64,000 bases of DNA from Hormiphora californensis (lineage: Eukaryota; Ctenophora; Tentaculata; Cydippida; Pleurobrachiidae), in the NCBI GenBank assembly GCA_020137815.1, contig CM035356.1, positions 6,117,082-6,181,081 on the forward strand. The letters run 5' to 3'. A program made the translations under genes and the position numbers. The notes under the pieces are model-generated. The model searched no databases. It was not told where the DNA came from and was given only the letters and a program-made list of their open reading frames with translations. Positions 19,946 through 33,661 of the stretch are shown in pieces (the first letter of the stretch is position 1; every line of letters begins with the position of its first letter).

Positions 19946-20871
19946 AAGCATGAAGATCATGATGATCTGACCAGTGGTGTGGTGTTAAACCAACAAGGAA
20001 GGTGTTGGTAGGTAAACAGACTCGGGATGCACCCCTTCCTTCCTATGATAACAGTGCACCATGACGCACCCCGGCCTGAACGTGTGTGTGAAAGAGAGAT
20101 AGAAAGAAAGAGAAAGGGTGAGAAAGAGAGTGAGATAGAGAGAGAGATTCACCTGCTCATGCTGCCCTTATAATACAGGGTGTCCCACTGTCTTTGCATA
20201 ACCTGCGATTTTGGGTGATGACTGGGCTTCACTGAAGACTAGGTTGGTAAGAATTTGTTTTGTGTCCCGACTCCCAACCTTTTCGTCCCGACTAAGAATA
20301 GTTATTGTGGGAAGGGAAGAGGACAAATGTTATAGGTGTAGGATACACGGAAAGCGAAGTACAAATCACCCAAAAGAAATTTAGTGAAGATAATAATAAA
20401 AGTTGATAAGTCGAGCATCAGTAGTAAAGTCCCACGGGAATACTACAAGAAGCATAAAATATTTATCATGTTTACATAGCAGTTGACATCTTTAGATGGA
20501 GACAAAATATATGAAAGATCGCCAGTCACCTTCAGCCAACCGGCCAACAACCAAAATGAACATTGAACAATAATCGAGTAAATAAACACAGTATATTCTA
20601 CATATAACAAAGTGGTAACGAGGTACATTTAACAACTCTTATCAAAATACCCGTTTGGGTTGGCATTTTAACGTAATTGACAGTGATTGGCCATCTCATT
20701 TTAGTAAGCTCAGACCACTGCTAACATGCTATATCAATCAGTACACAGACAAACTAAACTAAATCAGTATTTAAAATCTCATACAAAAATATATATAATA
20801 TCTAATTAATTACCAAATTATGTACACACAATTATCTACACTCATGTTTTCCGGGCAATTGTTCACCTCAT

Positions 20872-21117
20872 TTACTTATCGTCAAAGTAGGTAGATTGAA
20901 CCCAATTTTGACATTGGAGCTCCAGAGGAAGTTGCCGGGCTCCCTCCCAATCCGCATCATATACCCGTTCAATGAATCCCCTTGAATGTACACCTTCACC
21001 AACAAACTTGAGCTGACCATTGTCCAACACTTCTGTAAGGGCCAGACATCGGTAGCTTTCCCCATTTATCGTTACAAAAGCTTCATGGTAACTTTCCTTC
21101 GGCCCAAAATCAGTCAT
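20872..21117 (-). CDS. Uncharacterised 81-aa protein, tandem family member 2
   Basis: Intronless ORF, MTDFGPKESYHEAFV at the start and NWVQSTYFDDK at the end. It is closer to member 3 than to member 1: both share AFVTINGE, the SRG(F/Y)IERV segment and LPLELQCQNWVQSTYFDDK. Upstream sequence ATATCGTTAAAGA is nearly the same as in member 1. Function unknown; no catalytic or metal-binding pattern is evident. Confidence 0.75.
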   Translation of the reverse strand: MTDFGPKESYHEAFVTINGESYRCLALTEVLDNGQLKFVGEGVHSRGFIERVYDADWEGARQLPLELQCQNWVQSTYFDDK

Positions 21118-21386
21118 TCTTTAACGATATTTGAATAAGAGAATGGTAGAAGCAACAGGCAAGATCGACAAGCTCAAATTTGAGGAGCCTGTCGGCAGAG
21201 TCACACTTGCTATCTAAATGCATGTGAAAGAAAAGCAGTAAGGTGAGGAATAGAGAGTCACTTCTGCGGTCAAAGATAATCATTAACTTTTCTACAGTCA
21301 TGCAAAGTCGCCGTTCAAGATCAAATTAACAGTGCCACTGTTGATTTGATCTAACAAGACGTGATGGCTCTGTACACGGGGAACCA

Positions 21387-21392
<6 letters not shown>

Positions 21393-21457
<65 letters not shown>

Positions 21458-21465
21458 TATATATT
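21393..21465. repeat. (TA)n microsatellite
   Basis: A pure AT dinucleotide tract between family members 2 and 3. Confidence 0.95.
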
Positions 21466-21926
21466 TACACCATAGTGCTTGCCAGCACTAACGGCCTCAT
21501 GTTTGGCCCGCCGAGTGTCCCGATGGGACCCGTCGATCAGTATTCCAAATATGAAGGATGGTAACCTGATACTATACGCCAAGTGTCCCGATGAGACCCG
21601 CTGAGTTGCCTGTTGCGTGTCAAACTTATCCAATTCAAACAAAATTCTGACCAATATGCCCACTCTACATATCTCTTAAAATGTCCATAACTAATCAATT
21701 AAAGTACATAAAATGTATATAGATTTAACAAAAAATAAAAAACCGCTTGATCAACTTTCCAGACTCCATGCAGTTAAGATTGTAGCAACAGTGAACAAAT
21801 ATCTATGCTTTGTTGTTGGGGTTCAATTTGCATTTTAGCATACTTTGTAATAATACATTTGAATTACTGCAATTCGTCACCTTCAACACATTCTATCGGT
21901 CCCACAGAAAAAACGATTCACCTCAT

Positions 21927-22175
21927 TTACTTATCGTCAAAGTAGGTAGATTGAACCCAGTTTTGACATTGGAGCTCCAGAGGAAGTTCTTGAGTTTCAT
22001 GCCAGTATGTACTGGCTACTCGTTCAATATATCCCCTTGAATACGTAGCTTCACCAACAAACTTGAACTGAACGCCATTTGCCAACTTTTGTGTGAGGCC
22101 CAGACACCGATAATTTTCACCATTTATCGTTACAAACGCCTGGTGGTAACTTTCCTTCGGTCCAATGTCAGTCAT
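21927..22175 (-). CDS. Uncharacterised 82-aa protein, tandem family member 3
   Basis: Intronless ORF beginning MTDIGPKESYHQAFV and ending NWVQSTYFDDK. One extra residue (GVQFKF against GQLKF) explains the length of 82 rather than 81. The middle segment varies (VASTYWHETQE). Three open copies in one orientation within 3.2 kb argue that the family is functional and expanding. Confidence 0.75.
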   Translation of the reverse strand: MTDIGPKESYHQAFVTINGENYRCLGLTQKLANGVQFKFVGEATYSRGYIERVASTYWHETQELPLELQCQNWVQSTYFDDK

Positions 22176-22814
22176 TCTCTAAAGATAGAATATAAATGAC
22201 AGATTTAGGTAAAAACGGCCCAGAAGTCAAACCAAATTCCTTCTATAACTGTTTACCCCAAACACGTGATATTTATCTTTTTTGACGTGTGCAGTACACA
22301 GTATGTACTACACACTGTGCACCACACCTTAATATGCAAATTGTAATAGCGGATAGGCACACAAAACTAATTCGCGAACAAAGGGGGGGGGGGGTAAACA
22401 GTTGAAATAAATGGTTTTACAACGACGGAATCTCTCAGCTTCCGACCAATAAGTTAATTCACGGTGTCTTCTTCCTCAGTTCCTCAACTCCTCAGGTAGA
22501 GATCCTATCCCGATCCTATCCAGTCTTCTGACTAAGTCAAACTGACTTCTTTCTTCAGTATGAGAAAAACTGTTGACTGCAATCTTACAACATCAACAAG
22601 GATTCTCCCGTACTTTAGGAATTTCGGGATAAGATGCTCTCCGGGACCTTCTGAAACTTGTTGGCTATCCCGCCCACCCAACTCCTTTTTAACTGTTCAC
22701 CCCGGGGCCCTTTTTTGCGCTTCTAATGATATCTCCGGTTCCCGATAAGATAGAAAAGTCGCTATTATATCAGGAACCGGTCATTTGACATACTTTACAG
22801 ACCCCAATGGGGTT

Positions 22815-23119
22815 AAAGTCCGTTTCAAGCGACTTGACCCGTAATTCTTGGAATTCGGCGCATTGCGCGTGTATTTACAAAGGGGAAATCCTGAATTTCC
22901 AGGAATCTCAGGTCAAGTCGTTTGAAACGCACTTTAAGGCAGCGTTTTTCAAAGACGAAAACGTAAAAATGAGGGTGAACATTTTTTAAATTTTGTAAAG
23001 TCCGTTTCAAGCGACTTGACCCGTAATTCTTGGAATTTGGCGCATTGCGCGTGTATTTACAAAGGGGAAATCCTGAATTTCCAGGAATCTCAGGTCAAGT
23101 CGTTTGAAACGCACTTTAA
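22815..23119. repeat. Two tandem copies of a 122-bp foldback repeat
   Basis: 22815-22936 and 22997-23119 are nearly the same sequence, and each is itself an imperfect inverted repeat: AAAGTCCGTTTCAAGCGACT at one end and AGTCGTTTGAAACGCACTTT at the other. Small MITE-like units; the ORFs across them are artefacts. Confidence 0.85.
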
Positions 23120-23316
23120 AATGGTGCGCGAAAATCAAGCGCGCGAAAATCCAGCGCGAAACGTAAAAACAATTTTACGCTGCATTTGCAATATGCGCGT
23201 CGCAACTGCATGCGCGTCAGAACGCATTAGTGGAGAGCGCAGCTCCAGACCGCGCAATTCCGAGCCGCGCATTTTGTTCTTGTTTGCGCGCGCTCTGCCA
23301 CTTGTTCGTCCGTATA

Positions 23317-23584
23317 GTCGAATTTTTTAATCAAGGGACAGGGGCCGCGCATTTACAAAAGTCTTTTTGCGCGTGCTAAACGTTTTCGCTCATATCTCCT
23401 GTTCCTGATAAGATAAAGACTTGGTCTTGGTTGCGTTGAAAAGGTCTTAAAATTATCTTTCCAATGCTTCCGGGTTCAAGTCTTAAGATTGCCAGGAACT
23501 TGATCTCGATTGTCACGCGCAAATACAAAGCCGCGCGACTCCTCTGAATGCGCGGCCCCCTGTCCCTTGATTAAAAAATTCGAC
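23317..23584. repeat. Inverted repeat rich in GCGCG, about 268 bp
   Basis: GTCGAATTTTTTAATCAAGG and the following GGACAGGGGCCGCGCAT at 23317-23353 pair with the complementary sequence at 23548-23584. The interior is rich in GCGC words, unlike its surroundings. Probably a short non-autonomous transposon. Confidence 0.75.
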
Positions 23585-23916
23585 TTTACTCGAGCCAAAC
23601 CAGAAATTTTTCATTTCCACTTCGGTGGATTCTGGGAAGTTCGATCCGGACGCTCTGTGCGATTTCGATGTTCTTTCTTTGTATTCTGTTTTATTAGTGC
23701 CGTTCTTGATTCTAATTATAAATTCATCTTTACCCAAAATTTAGCTACTTTTTTATGTTTTTCGTTGAGAGAAATTTTTGAAAAAGCTTGATCAGTCATC
23801 AGCCTTGAGCCTTGACCAAATGCCTGGATAAACAATTTGTCACTGTTAACTACATTTTTGCTAGTTGTGTTGTACACCTTCTTTAAGGTGTAATAGCTCT
23901 CACACGCACCGCCGAA

Positions 23917-24192
23917 CTATTCAAAAAGTCCTTCTATGGCCATTATTGATATGAGCCAATCAATCAGGGAAGCTTTAGATTTGTACCTCTTGTTCCCCGA
24001 TCCCAGGGATGTCGCGGCCTGCTCTAGCGTGTCGTCAGAAAATCGTTTCAGTTTTTTAACGTTAGTGTTGTGGAGAACAGTAGGGCTGTAGGCATCGATC
24101 AGTCTCTTTACCTTAGCGTTAGCAGTGTCGTCATCACGCAGCTCCTTGAGTCTACGTTTCTGCTTCTCCACTTGATCACAATTGTCAACCAT
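23917..24192 (-). CDS. Unrecognised 91-aa ORF
   Basis: An open frame beginning MVDNCDQVEKQKRRLKEL and ending IMAIEGLFE. Composition is that of a small basic/acidic helical protein: a charged first half, then DTLEQAATSLGSGNK and a hydrophobic C-terminus. The second half loosely resembles a SAP-type helix-turn-helix, but I cannot confirm this. The ORF lies among transposon remnants and may be part of one. Confidence 0.35.
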   Translation of the reverse strand: MVDNCDQVEKQKRRLKELRDDDTANAKVKRLIDAYSPTVLHNTNVKKLKRFSDDTLEQAATSLGSGNKRYKSKASLIDWLISIMAIEGLFE

Positions 24193-24895
24193 TTTGGCTC
24201 AAATTAATTTGTTTAAAGTAGTGTTGAAAAGTTTGAAACTTTTTGAAATTTGGATTTTTTTAGTATAATCAACACCTGTGTTTCAATTTCATTTTTGAAA
24301 CGTTAGAGCACTGGCAAACCTGTACCTCCTCCGCATTTACCACTTACATGTCGTTCAATTTAACGAATTGGGCTAGTGTGCTATACATTTCGATATCTCT
24401 CGAAATCTTTTGCGAGTGGAGATTTTCGTCATAAAATAATTTGAGTGTATTCTTTTTTCAATATAATAAGTTGAAGCTTCTAAAGTAAACAACACCCACT
24501 GCACCATTGTTTGAAAAATACAGTTGCCTGAAAACCACCACCTCTGATACAGATAGAATCAAAACCCAGACATGACAATGATCCATCAGAACCATTTTTC
24601 ATAAACCAAGTGAGTTGTCTTGGAGATTCTCGATCGCAGGATATTCTAGTAACAACTGTTTTTACATCTTTCTACACCAATGTCGCAACATTATCCTCTA
24701 CAATATATAACTATCTTTGCGCTACCCAGGTGCCAACTGATATATAATGATAAACACAGGAATAAAGACCAAGCTTCTACAACGTCCATGGCTAGGCAGG
24801 ATTGCTATAGAACGTGGACTACAGTGAACACTCACACAACCAATACTAAGCTAGAGGTGAATTATCGCAGTAATACTACAGTAATAGTAATATCT

Positions 24896-25300
24896 TCCCT
24901 TCCCTTCCCTTCCCTTCCCTTCCCTTCCCTTCCCTTCCCTTCCCTTCCCTTCCCTTCCCTTCCCTTCCCTTCCCTTCCCTTCCCTTCCCTTCCCTTCCCT
25001 TCCCTTCCCTTCCCTTCCCTTCCCTTCCCTTCCCTTCCCTTCCCTTCCCTTCCCTTCCCTTCCCTTCCCTTCCCTTCCCTTCCCTTCCCTTCCCTTCCCT
25101 TCCCTTCCCTTCCCTTCCCTTCCCTTCCCTTCCCTTCCCTTCCCTTCCCTTCCCTTCCCTTCCCTTCCCTTCCCTTCCCTTCCCTTCCCTTCCCTTCCCT
25201 TCCCTTCCCTTCCCTTCCCTTCCCTTCCCTTCCCTTCCCTTCCCTTCCTTTCTCTTTTCTTTTCCTTTCTCTTTTCCTTTCCTTTCCTTTCCTTTCATTT
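24896..25300. repeat. (TTCCC)n satellite, about 70 copies
   Basis: A nearly perfect pentanucleotide array of about 350 bp that decays at its right end into TTTCC/TTTTC units. It is strongly purine/pyrimidine asymmetric. Both strands are open (LPFPS; KGREG) purely by periodicity. Confidence 0.97.
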
Positions 25301-25345
25301 CAAAACTCTGCCTATACGTAACTCCCCATCCTTCTCCCTGCTGCA

Positions 25346-27815
<2,470 letters not shown>

Positions 27816-28540
27816 CGGCGACTGTGGCCTGTGGGTGCTGTTGTGATGTATGCTGTGATGTCAGGACATTGAAACAGAATCTTCCTTACTCCCCTACACT
27901 GTATATATATGTATATATATATATATATATCATCTACTGACTGCAGTATTGATCCAGCTCTATTTTGGCTGTTTACATGGAATAGGAATAACAGTGAATG
28001 GACTCATAAACAATACCGAACATGTCTATTATTACCCCTGTTATTAGAAGGAGAATACAGAGCGGAATTTTCATTATAGAGTGTTTTGACTATCGAGCTG
28101 ACCTAAAAATGCCATCCTTTCATTGATGTTTTCTGTTTTATTGCGACTCAGTGCCACTACCCACTGCGGTAGTTTTGATAAATTGGTCTACTTTCTAACT
28201 GCTGTTCATAGGACACCATGGTATGATATACCTTCCCCACGGCCAGCTCTATATTGTATTACCATGTTGGGACTCTCAAGTCCCATATTTCCGTTTAACT
28301 TACTATCTCAATGGTGTCCTGCAAGTTTCCAAGGCGACCGGCCACTTTTGGTGACAAAATCCATTTTCAGTCACACTCACAAACAGTCCGAACGAACTAA
28401 CACGTACCGCGCGAAAAAAGCGCTCAGCGCGCGGGTGAGAGTGCCACTGTCAGTTCAATCCGCGATGTCGCCGACGTCGGGCGCGCACAACGATGGACTT
28501 AGGCTCCCCACTGAGAGCTGAGCCAAGATCGGGAAATGTT
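27816..28540. other. 3' flank and intergenic spacer
   Basis: A short TA array at 27905-27930, then unique sequence. The ORF at 28123-28521 has no recognisable motif. The junction with the LINE is not sharply visible. Confidence 0.4.
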
Positions 28541-28935
28541 AAAATATATGTTTTGAGTGTCAGCACTCACGGTTTTTAGGGTTAGGACTAAAGTAGGGTT
28601 ATGGCTGGGGTTCGGGTTGGCGCTAGGGCTAGGGCTTGAGATTTCCTATCAGATAAACTTTGAGTTAGCCAAAACGGTTGAGTGGTTTGCTGGTTAGAGC
28701 CATTTTAGTGCATGGTACTTTTTAGCAGCGTGCCTCAAGGAGGGTTAGGTAGATGGCGCCCGCCAGGCCATGGTGATGTGGCTGGAACCGGAGGCCCGAC
28801 AGCGTTAACTTGACTCTTGAGATTAACATCAGCTAAAACCGTTGAGTGGTTCGGCGGTCAGAGCTTTTCCCGTGATTCTACGATCCTAGGGATAAGGAGC
28901 AAATCCTGTTCGACACGTTCTTCGGTGGAAAACAT

Positions 28936-31071
28936 TTGAGGAATCATCAATTTGACGAGCAACACTATGAATTCATACAAGAGGAAGTGGATTCTTTTCT
29001 ACGAGAGGATGAGGAGGTAGAGAGCGAGTTAAATAAGCAGGTTCAACCAGAGGAAATCATGGCGGCCATATCGGCACAGGGCAGTGGAAGCAAATCTACA
29101 GATGGAGATGGAGTACACCCCGTGACATTGAAACACCTTGGCCCTTTAGCAAGGATGTTCTTGGCAAAACTTTTCACAAACTGCCTCGTTACCTCGGTTT
29201 GGCCATGGAAAACAGCCATAGTATCGTTTATCAAGAAACAAGGAAAATCATCTTACCTTCAACCTGGATCTTTTCTACCGATCTCAATTGGAAGCTATGT
29301 TGGTAAAATGTTTGAGCGAGTTATGGATAAGAGGATCAGGGCTCATTGTTACGAGGAAAACATCTTGGAAGACGAGCAAGAAGGTTTTCTTCCCATACGA
29401 AACACAACACGGTACTTATACCGTCTCCTGGCTACACTGCACGAGAACAGACGGAGAAAAGCAACTGCCTTTTTACTTCTCTTGGATTTCGAAAAGGCTT
29501 TCGACAGCGTCCCCATCCCCTGCCTAATTTACAAACTCTATAAAGCTGGAATAAAGGGGAACATCCTACGTCTGGTAAATTGTTTCTTGTCATCACGAAA
29601 AGTGAAGCTGAAGATAAACGGTAAAATTGGTTCTCCCAGGAACTGCACTCTTATTGGGCTACCGCAGGGGGCAGTCATTTCCCCTGTGCTATTCATCATA
29701 TACGTTTCGGATCTCTTACAAACGAAGAATATACCCGAGGACGCCCGAGAAAGATGCGAAACGTTTAAGTTCGCTGATGATGGCACGGTTGTAATAACCG
29801 GAGATCAACTTCAATGTGAAACAGCTCTGTCCTGCGTGCTCAATTACATCCAGAAATGGTGCCGTCTATGGAGATTGGTCATCAATTGCGACAGAGGGAA
29901 AACTGAGATTCTCGTGATCCACCCAAGGAATCAAGAAGTATCATCTACCCCACAACCTATGTACCTTGGACGCAGAGAAATTCTCTACACGGACTCTAGC
30001 AAGGTGCTGGGAATCATTCTCGACACAGACCTGAGCTTTAAAAAGCATGCTGCCTACACTTTGCAAAAGTGTTGGAATTCCTGGAGTAAGCTGTCGGGTG
30101 GGACTACCAGGTTAGCTGGAATAAACAACAACGGCCTCTCGCTCCTGTTCCGAATGGTAATCCTTACCAAACTTCTATACGGAGCACCTCTATGGCTTCG
30201 TAACAGATTGGACAGTTTTAACGATCTAATTGCAAGGGCTAAACTGAAGATTATTGGAAGCCAATTTCACATCTCGAAAACACTAGCTGACCTTCTTATT
30301 GGTATACCACCTCTACCGATTATTTTGACAGTACTCACAACGAAGTTTGTCCTAAAAGGTCTTACAGCGGGAGACACCATGACTGCTAAATTGCTCCAAA
30401 TTGAGCATGAGGCAAGCCACCCGTTCTATGGACATATTGTGGAAACTAAAAGGTATCTCCATTGGACTGCACAGAGAGCGGAATCTCAAACGGGACGGAG
30501 ACGATCATTTATTCGATCATGCGATCTACTGTCATATGAGTCGGAAGAGTTTCTCTATTCCCGGGACACTATGGACATGTTCACGCACAAATTGTGGGAC
30601 GATCACGTCAAGGCTAACATCACGAACATCTCTGCTGACGACTCTCCTACTACGACGGTTGAAGAGCTACGATCTATTGTGGATACTGAAGCGGTTTCGA
30701 TAGCCCCTCTTACCAATAGGAGTATGGACAGAAGGCACTCTTCGTTGACTATGGACTACATCCACGGGCATAGCTTAAGATTTCAAAACTTTGTCGGCAG
30801 CTATCAACGAATTGACAGGAACGTAGAGGAACCTTACTGCCTTGAATGCGGCATGCACCACGACTCACCCTTCCACAAGCTCTTCCAATGTCCAGCTGTC
30901 GGGGCGGTATCGGCTCTTAGGGACCAGTGTCGTGTGGTCTCGGTTTGCACTGGCAACTTCCACCTAGCACTTATCTTTTCTAGAGATAGAAACCTTAAGC
31001 ATAAGTTTAGAAAGCTTGTTTATGAGGTCACAGAAAACTCCACTTTTAATGATGAGCTCCTTACCAGTTAA
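28936..31071 (+). CDS. LINE reverse transcriptase ORF
   Basis: 711 codons without interruption. Reverse-transcriptase blocks are visible in order: LLDFEKAFDSVP at about residues 182-193, GLPQGAVISPVLFIIY at about 239-254, and the catalytic FADD box in FKFADDGTVV at about 278-287. Near the C-terminus is a Cys/His cluster, YCLECGMHHDSPFHKLFQCP, like the zinc knuckle at the end of many LINE ORF2 proteins. No RNase H block is seen. The upstream endonuclease is absent, so the copy is probably 5'-truncated, although the reverse transcriptase itself looks intact. Confidence 0.9.
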   Translation: MRNHQFDEQHYEFIQEEVDSFLREDEEVESELNKQVQPEEIMAAISAQGSGSKSTDGDGVHPVTLKHLGPLARMFLAKLFTNCLVTSVWPWKTAIVSFIKKQGKSSYLQPGSFLPISIGSYVGKMFERVMDKRIRAHCYEENILEDEQEGFLPIRNTTRYLYRLLATLHENRRRKATAFLLLLDFEKAFDSVPIPCLIYKLYKAGIKGNILRLVNCFLSSRKVKLKINGKIGSPRNCTLIGLPQGAVISPVLFIIYVSDLLQTKNIPEDARERCETFKFADDGTVVITGDQLQCETALSCVLNYIQKWCRLWRLVINCDRGKTEILVIHPRNQEVSSTPQPMYLGRREILYTDSSKVLGIILDTDLSFKKHAAYTLQKCWNSWSKLSGGTTRLAGINNNGLSLLFRMVILTKLLYGAPLWLRNRLDSFNDLIARAKLKIIGSQFHISKTLADLLIGIPPLPIILTVLTTKFVLKGLTAGDTMTAKLLQIEHEASHPFYGHIVETKRYLHWTAQRAESQTGRRRSFIRSCDLLSYESEEFLYSRDTMDMFTHKLWDDHVKANITNISADDSPTTTVEELRSIVDTEAVSIAPLTNRSMDRRHSSLTMDYIHGHSLRFQNFVGSYQRIDRNVEEPYCLECGMHHDSPFHKLFQCPAVGAVSALRDQCRVVSVCTGNFHLALIFSRDRNLKHKFRKLVYEVTENSTFNDELLTS

Positions 31072-31277
31072 ACTTAACCTCACCTAATTACTTAATTAGC
31101 CTATCTACCACTTAAAATACATAGTTTTACAACCCGCTGGCCAAGCACACTTCACTGCCTATTTAAATCATTAATACTACTTATAATAATATCCTATCTT
31201 AACTTATTACTATTCCTGTGTCATGTGTGACTCTGTGTCTGTGTTTTTTACGGACATGCTTGTTTGTGTGAGTGTGT

Positions 31278-31279
<2 letters not shown>

Positions 31280-31320
<41 letters not shown>
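31280..31320. repeat. (GT)n microsatellite in the LINE 3' UTR
   Basis: About 17 GT dinucleotides downstream of the reverse-transcriptase ORF. Confidence 0.9.
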
Positions 31321-31324
<4 letters not shown>

Positions 31325-31773
31325 GTACTGTATACTTTTGGGTATGAGCATGTATGTGAGGGTAATTTCTATTTTTCTATTTATTTTAAAATCTGTTTTA
31401 ACTGTACAGCTTAATTTGACTCAGCGACTATACTAATTTATTACTATGCTATATTTAGCTGTTCTGCATCTTCCCTACCCCTAGTTATCCCCTAGTTAAT
31501 CATCTAAGTATCTACCCTTGTCCCTTATTTAACTATCTATCTATCAACTTACTATTTATTATTACAGTACCTAATCTATATATAACTACCTCTTGGACTT
31601 TTGAATCGGCATCAGCATAACATGTACTTTTTACCGGACAACCGTTTTATTACTCGCTAAAAGGAGTGTCAATATGTATTCAATTGTTATTGTTATATGT
31701 ATTGAATCAGATTGAATAATAATAATAATACGACCATAATCCTTAAAAATAACAATTAAGCAGGTTAGCAGGT

Positions 31774-33419
31774 ATGAGCTTGGACCAGATTCGAAAACTT
31801 GTGGAAAATAGTCCAGGGTGTTTTCCCGAGGTGGAGAACTTGCTGTCCACATTAAGGATTGAACATGCCTTGTCCGGCCTAGTGGACACTTCACCTGTAG
31901 AGGTCGACGATAAGAGTGATCCGTTTGGGGACGGTGATCAATCGATGGTATTTTTGAAAGAAAAACAGAAACTCCAGACAAGCTGGGCATCGGGCTTTGA
32001 TTACAATCCCCAAAACAACACTCGGCTATCAGCGTGGTGTCGAGCGTGTGCTAGTGCTGACATACCCTCAATGGAGCGTTTCATATCGGAGGCGAAGGAG
32101 AAGGGAACTCTGACGGAGTTGTTGGAGCGAAGAGAGAGTAAGCTGCGTTTCTGTGCTATTCTTATGATTATTTGTGGTGCTCGGCAAGATCAGGAGAGGA
32201 ATTTGAATGGATTTGTTGCAGCTGCAAAGATGGTGATTGATGCGGGGTGTCGTGTTGACTGCAAAGATGTAGCCGGTTATTCTGCAATCCACCATTGCTT
32301 CACAATGTACGGTAATAAGACCTCCCAAGAGATTGCTAAACTCCTGGTGGCGGCTGGTGCCAACATAAATGCACAGAACCGATTTGGGTATATCGCACTT
32401 CACGAACCCATCATGCACAACATGCTGGATGCGTGTGAGTTTCTGCTGAAAAATGGAATCGATCCATCAATTAAAGATAACGATGGTGTGGCCTGCACTA
32501 AGATGGTCCACGGCTCTCTCAACATACCAATGAGTAAACTCTTCTCCGAGAGCTACGCTAAGATGACCAAGGAAGACCGTGGCTCTGAAGAACCCGAGTG
32601 TGTTGTGTGCCAAAAGACAACGGGACGCCTTCGTAACTGTGCCCAGTGTCTAAAGGTGAAGTACTGTGGACCCAAGTGCCAGAAGAAACACTGGCCTGCC
32701 CACAAGGAGATGTGTCGGGGACTAGATGAGGAGGGGAGTGTCACTGTCCAGCCTATGGTGTTCAACTTACAGCAGGGTGTCATGGTGATGAGGAACCATA
32801 TTCAGGGAGAGTGGAAGTACAAGAGTGTCAAGGAACTTGGTAAATTCGAGGGCGTGGGAAAGTTGATGAAAGTCAAAATCCAGGTAAAAACAACTTAATT
32901 TTCCATTTGGTCGTGTGTGCAGTGAAAACTGAAAAGGGTGTATTTATTTTAATTAAAATTTAATTAAAAGCGGGTTTCTTTTTAGATTCCGCTGAGTCCG
33001 GGGCGTGGTGACATCATGGTGTACAACAAGGGAAAGAAATATCAAGTTATGATCCCCTCTGCAGGTAACATGTTTTCTTTGCATACATTTCACTTCCTCC
33101 CAAGCAAGCTACCCTTTCTTGCATTTTATCCTCCTGTTTGATGTTTGTATACTTGTTTTGTTCAAACCCAGGGCGTGGGGAACCAGGGTCGAACAATTAG
33201 AACCGTTACATAGTTATTCCTTTATTCACAACCTAATAGTTATTCCTTTATTCACAACCTAATAGTTATTCCTTTATTCCAGATCCGCACTGTGCGACAG
33301 TTCATGCCGCTGTGGTGGAGAAAGGTTATGCGGGTGTCAAGGCGTATTTCCTTAGCAAGGCACTAAAATCAGGGGAGTTAACTATCGATCTATCTCGAAC
33401 CTATGCTGAAACTTGGTAA
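31774..33419 (+). CDS. Ankyrin-repeat / MYND zinc-finger protein, 441 aa
   Basis: Three exons, 31774-32883, 32986-33064 and 33283-33419, give 442 codons with the stop. Ankyrin-like repeats lie at about residues 150-255 (CKDVAGYSAIHHCFT, AAGANINAQNRFGYIALHEP, NGIDPSIKDNDGVACTKM). A complete MYND zinc finger follows at about 276-314: CVVC, C-x2-C in NCAQCLKVKYC, then C-x3-C and HWPAHKEMC. MYND domains bind proline-rich partner peptides; the ankyrin repeats form a second protein-binding surface. The C-terminal 120 residues match no domain I know. No SET domain is present, so it is not a SMYD methyltransferase. The start is the first ATG after the AG-rich leader. Confidence 0.88.
33154..33194. 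repeat. Short dispersed repeat (TGTTCAAACCCAGGGCG type)
   Basis: TGTTTTGTTCAAACCCAGGG followed by CGTGGGGAACCAGGGTCGAA recurs with small changes at 59573-59615. A shorter form is at 45583-45618, and it resembles the unit of the minisatellite at 57478-58498. Confidence 0.7.
33208..33282 (+). repeat. 27-bp triplication of a splice-acceptor region
   Basis: TAGTTATTCCTTTATTC followed by ACAACCTAA occurs nearly three times in a row, the last unit ending TTATTCCAG at the acceptor of the final ankyrin/MYND exon. Confidence 0.9.
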
Positions 33420-33661
33420 AGTAGACGGGAGTGTGTTTGAAGGTGGTAGTCGAGTATGTTTGAAGATTGTAGAATGTAAGAACTGTACAATGCCAATATC
33501 TTACCTTCATCTAAAATTTATTTTTAATATTTTGCATTATTTTTATCATATTGTAATGTATTTATATTTTTACAATTAACTTAAAAAAATTATCGTTTTA
33601 ATCCCTGAATCCCCCTTTCAACTGTTCCCAATCCTCACTCCTCCTCCCCCGTATTCTAAGG

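Larger units (their letters stand above)
28540..31730 (+). mobile_element. LINE (non-LTR retrotransposon) 1, 5'-incomplete
   Basis: Contains a 711-codon reverse-transcriptase ORF, a 3' UTR with a GT microsatellite, and a terminal (AAT)n run at about 31713-31728, the kind of simple-sequence tail some LINE clades leave at the 3' end. No endonuclease domain precedes the reverse transcriptase. The 5' limit is approximate. Confidence 0.75.

Noticed and set aside
24680-25321. ORF of 213 codons (LPFPS repeats) and its antisense (KGREG)
   Set aside because: Caused by the TTCCC array; no start context or domain.
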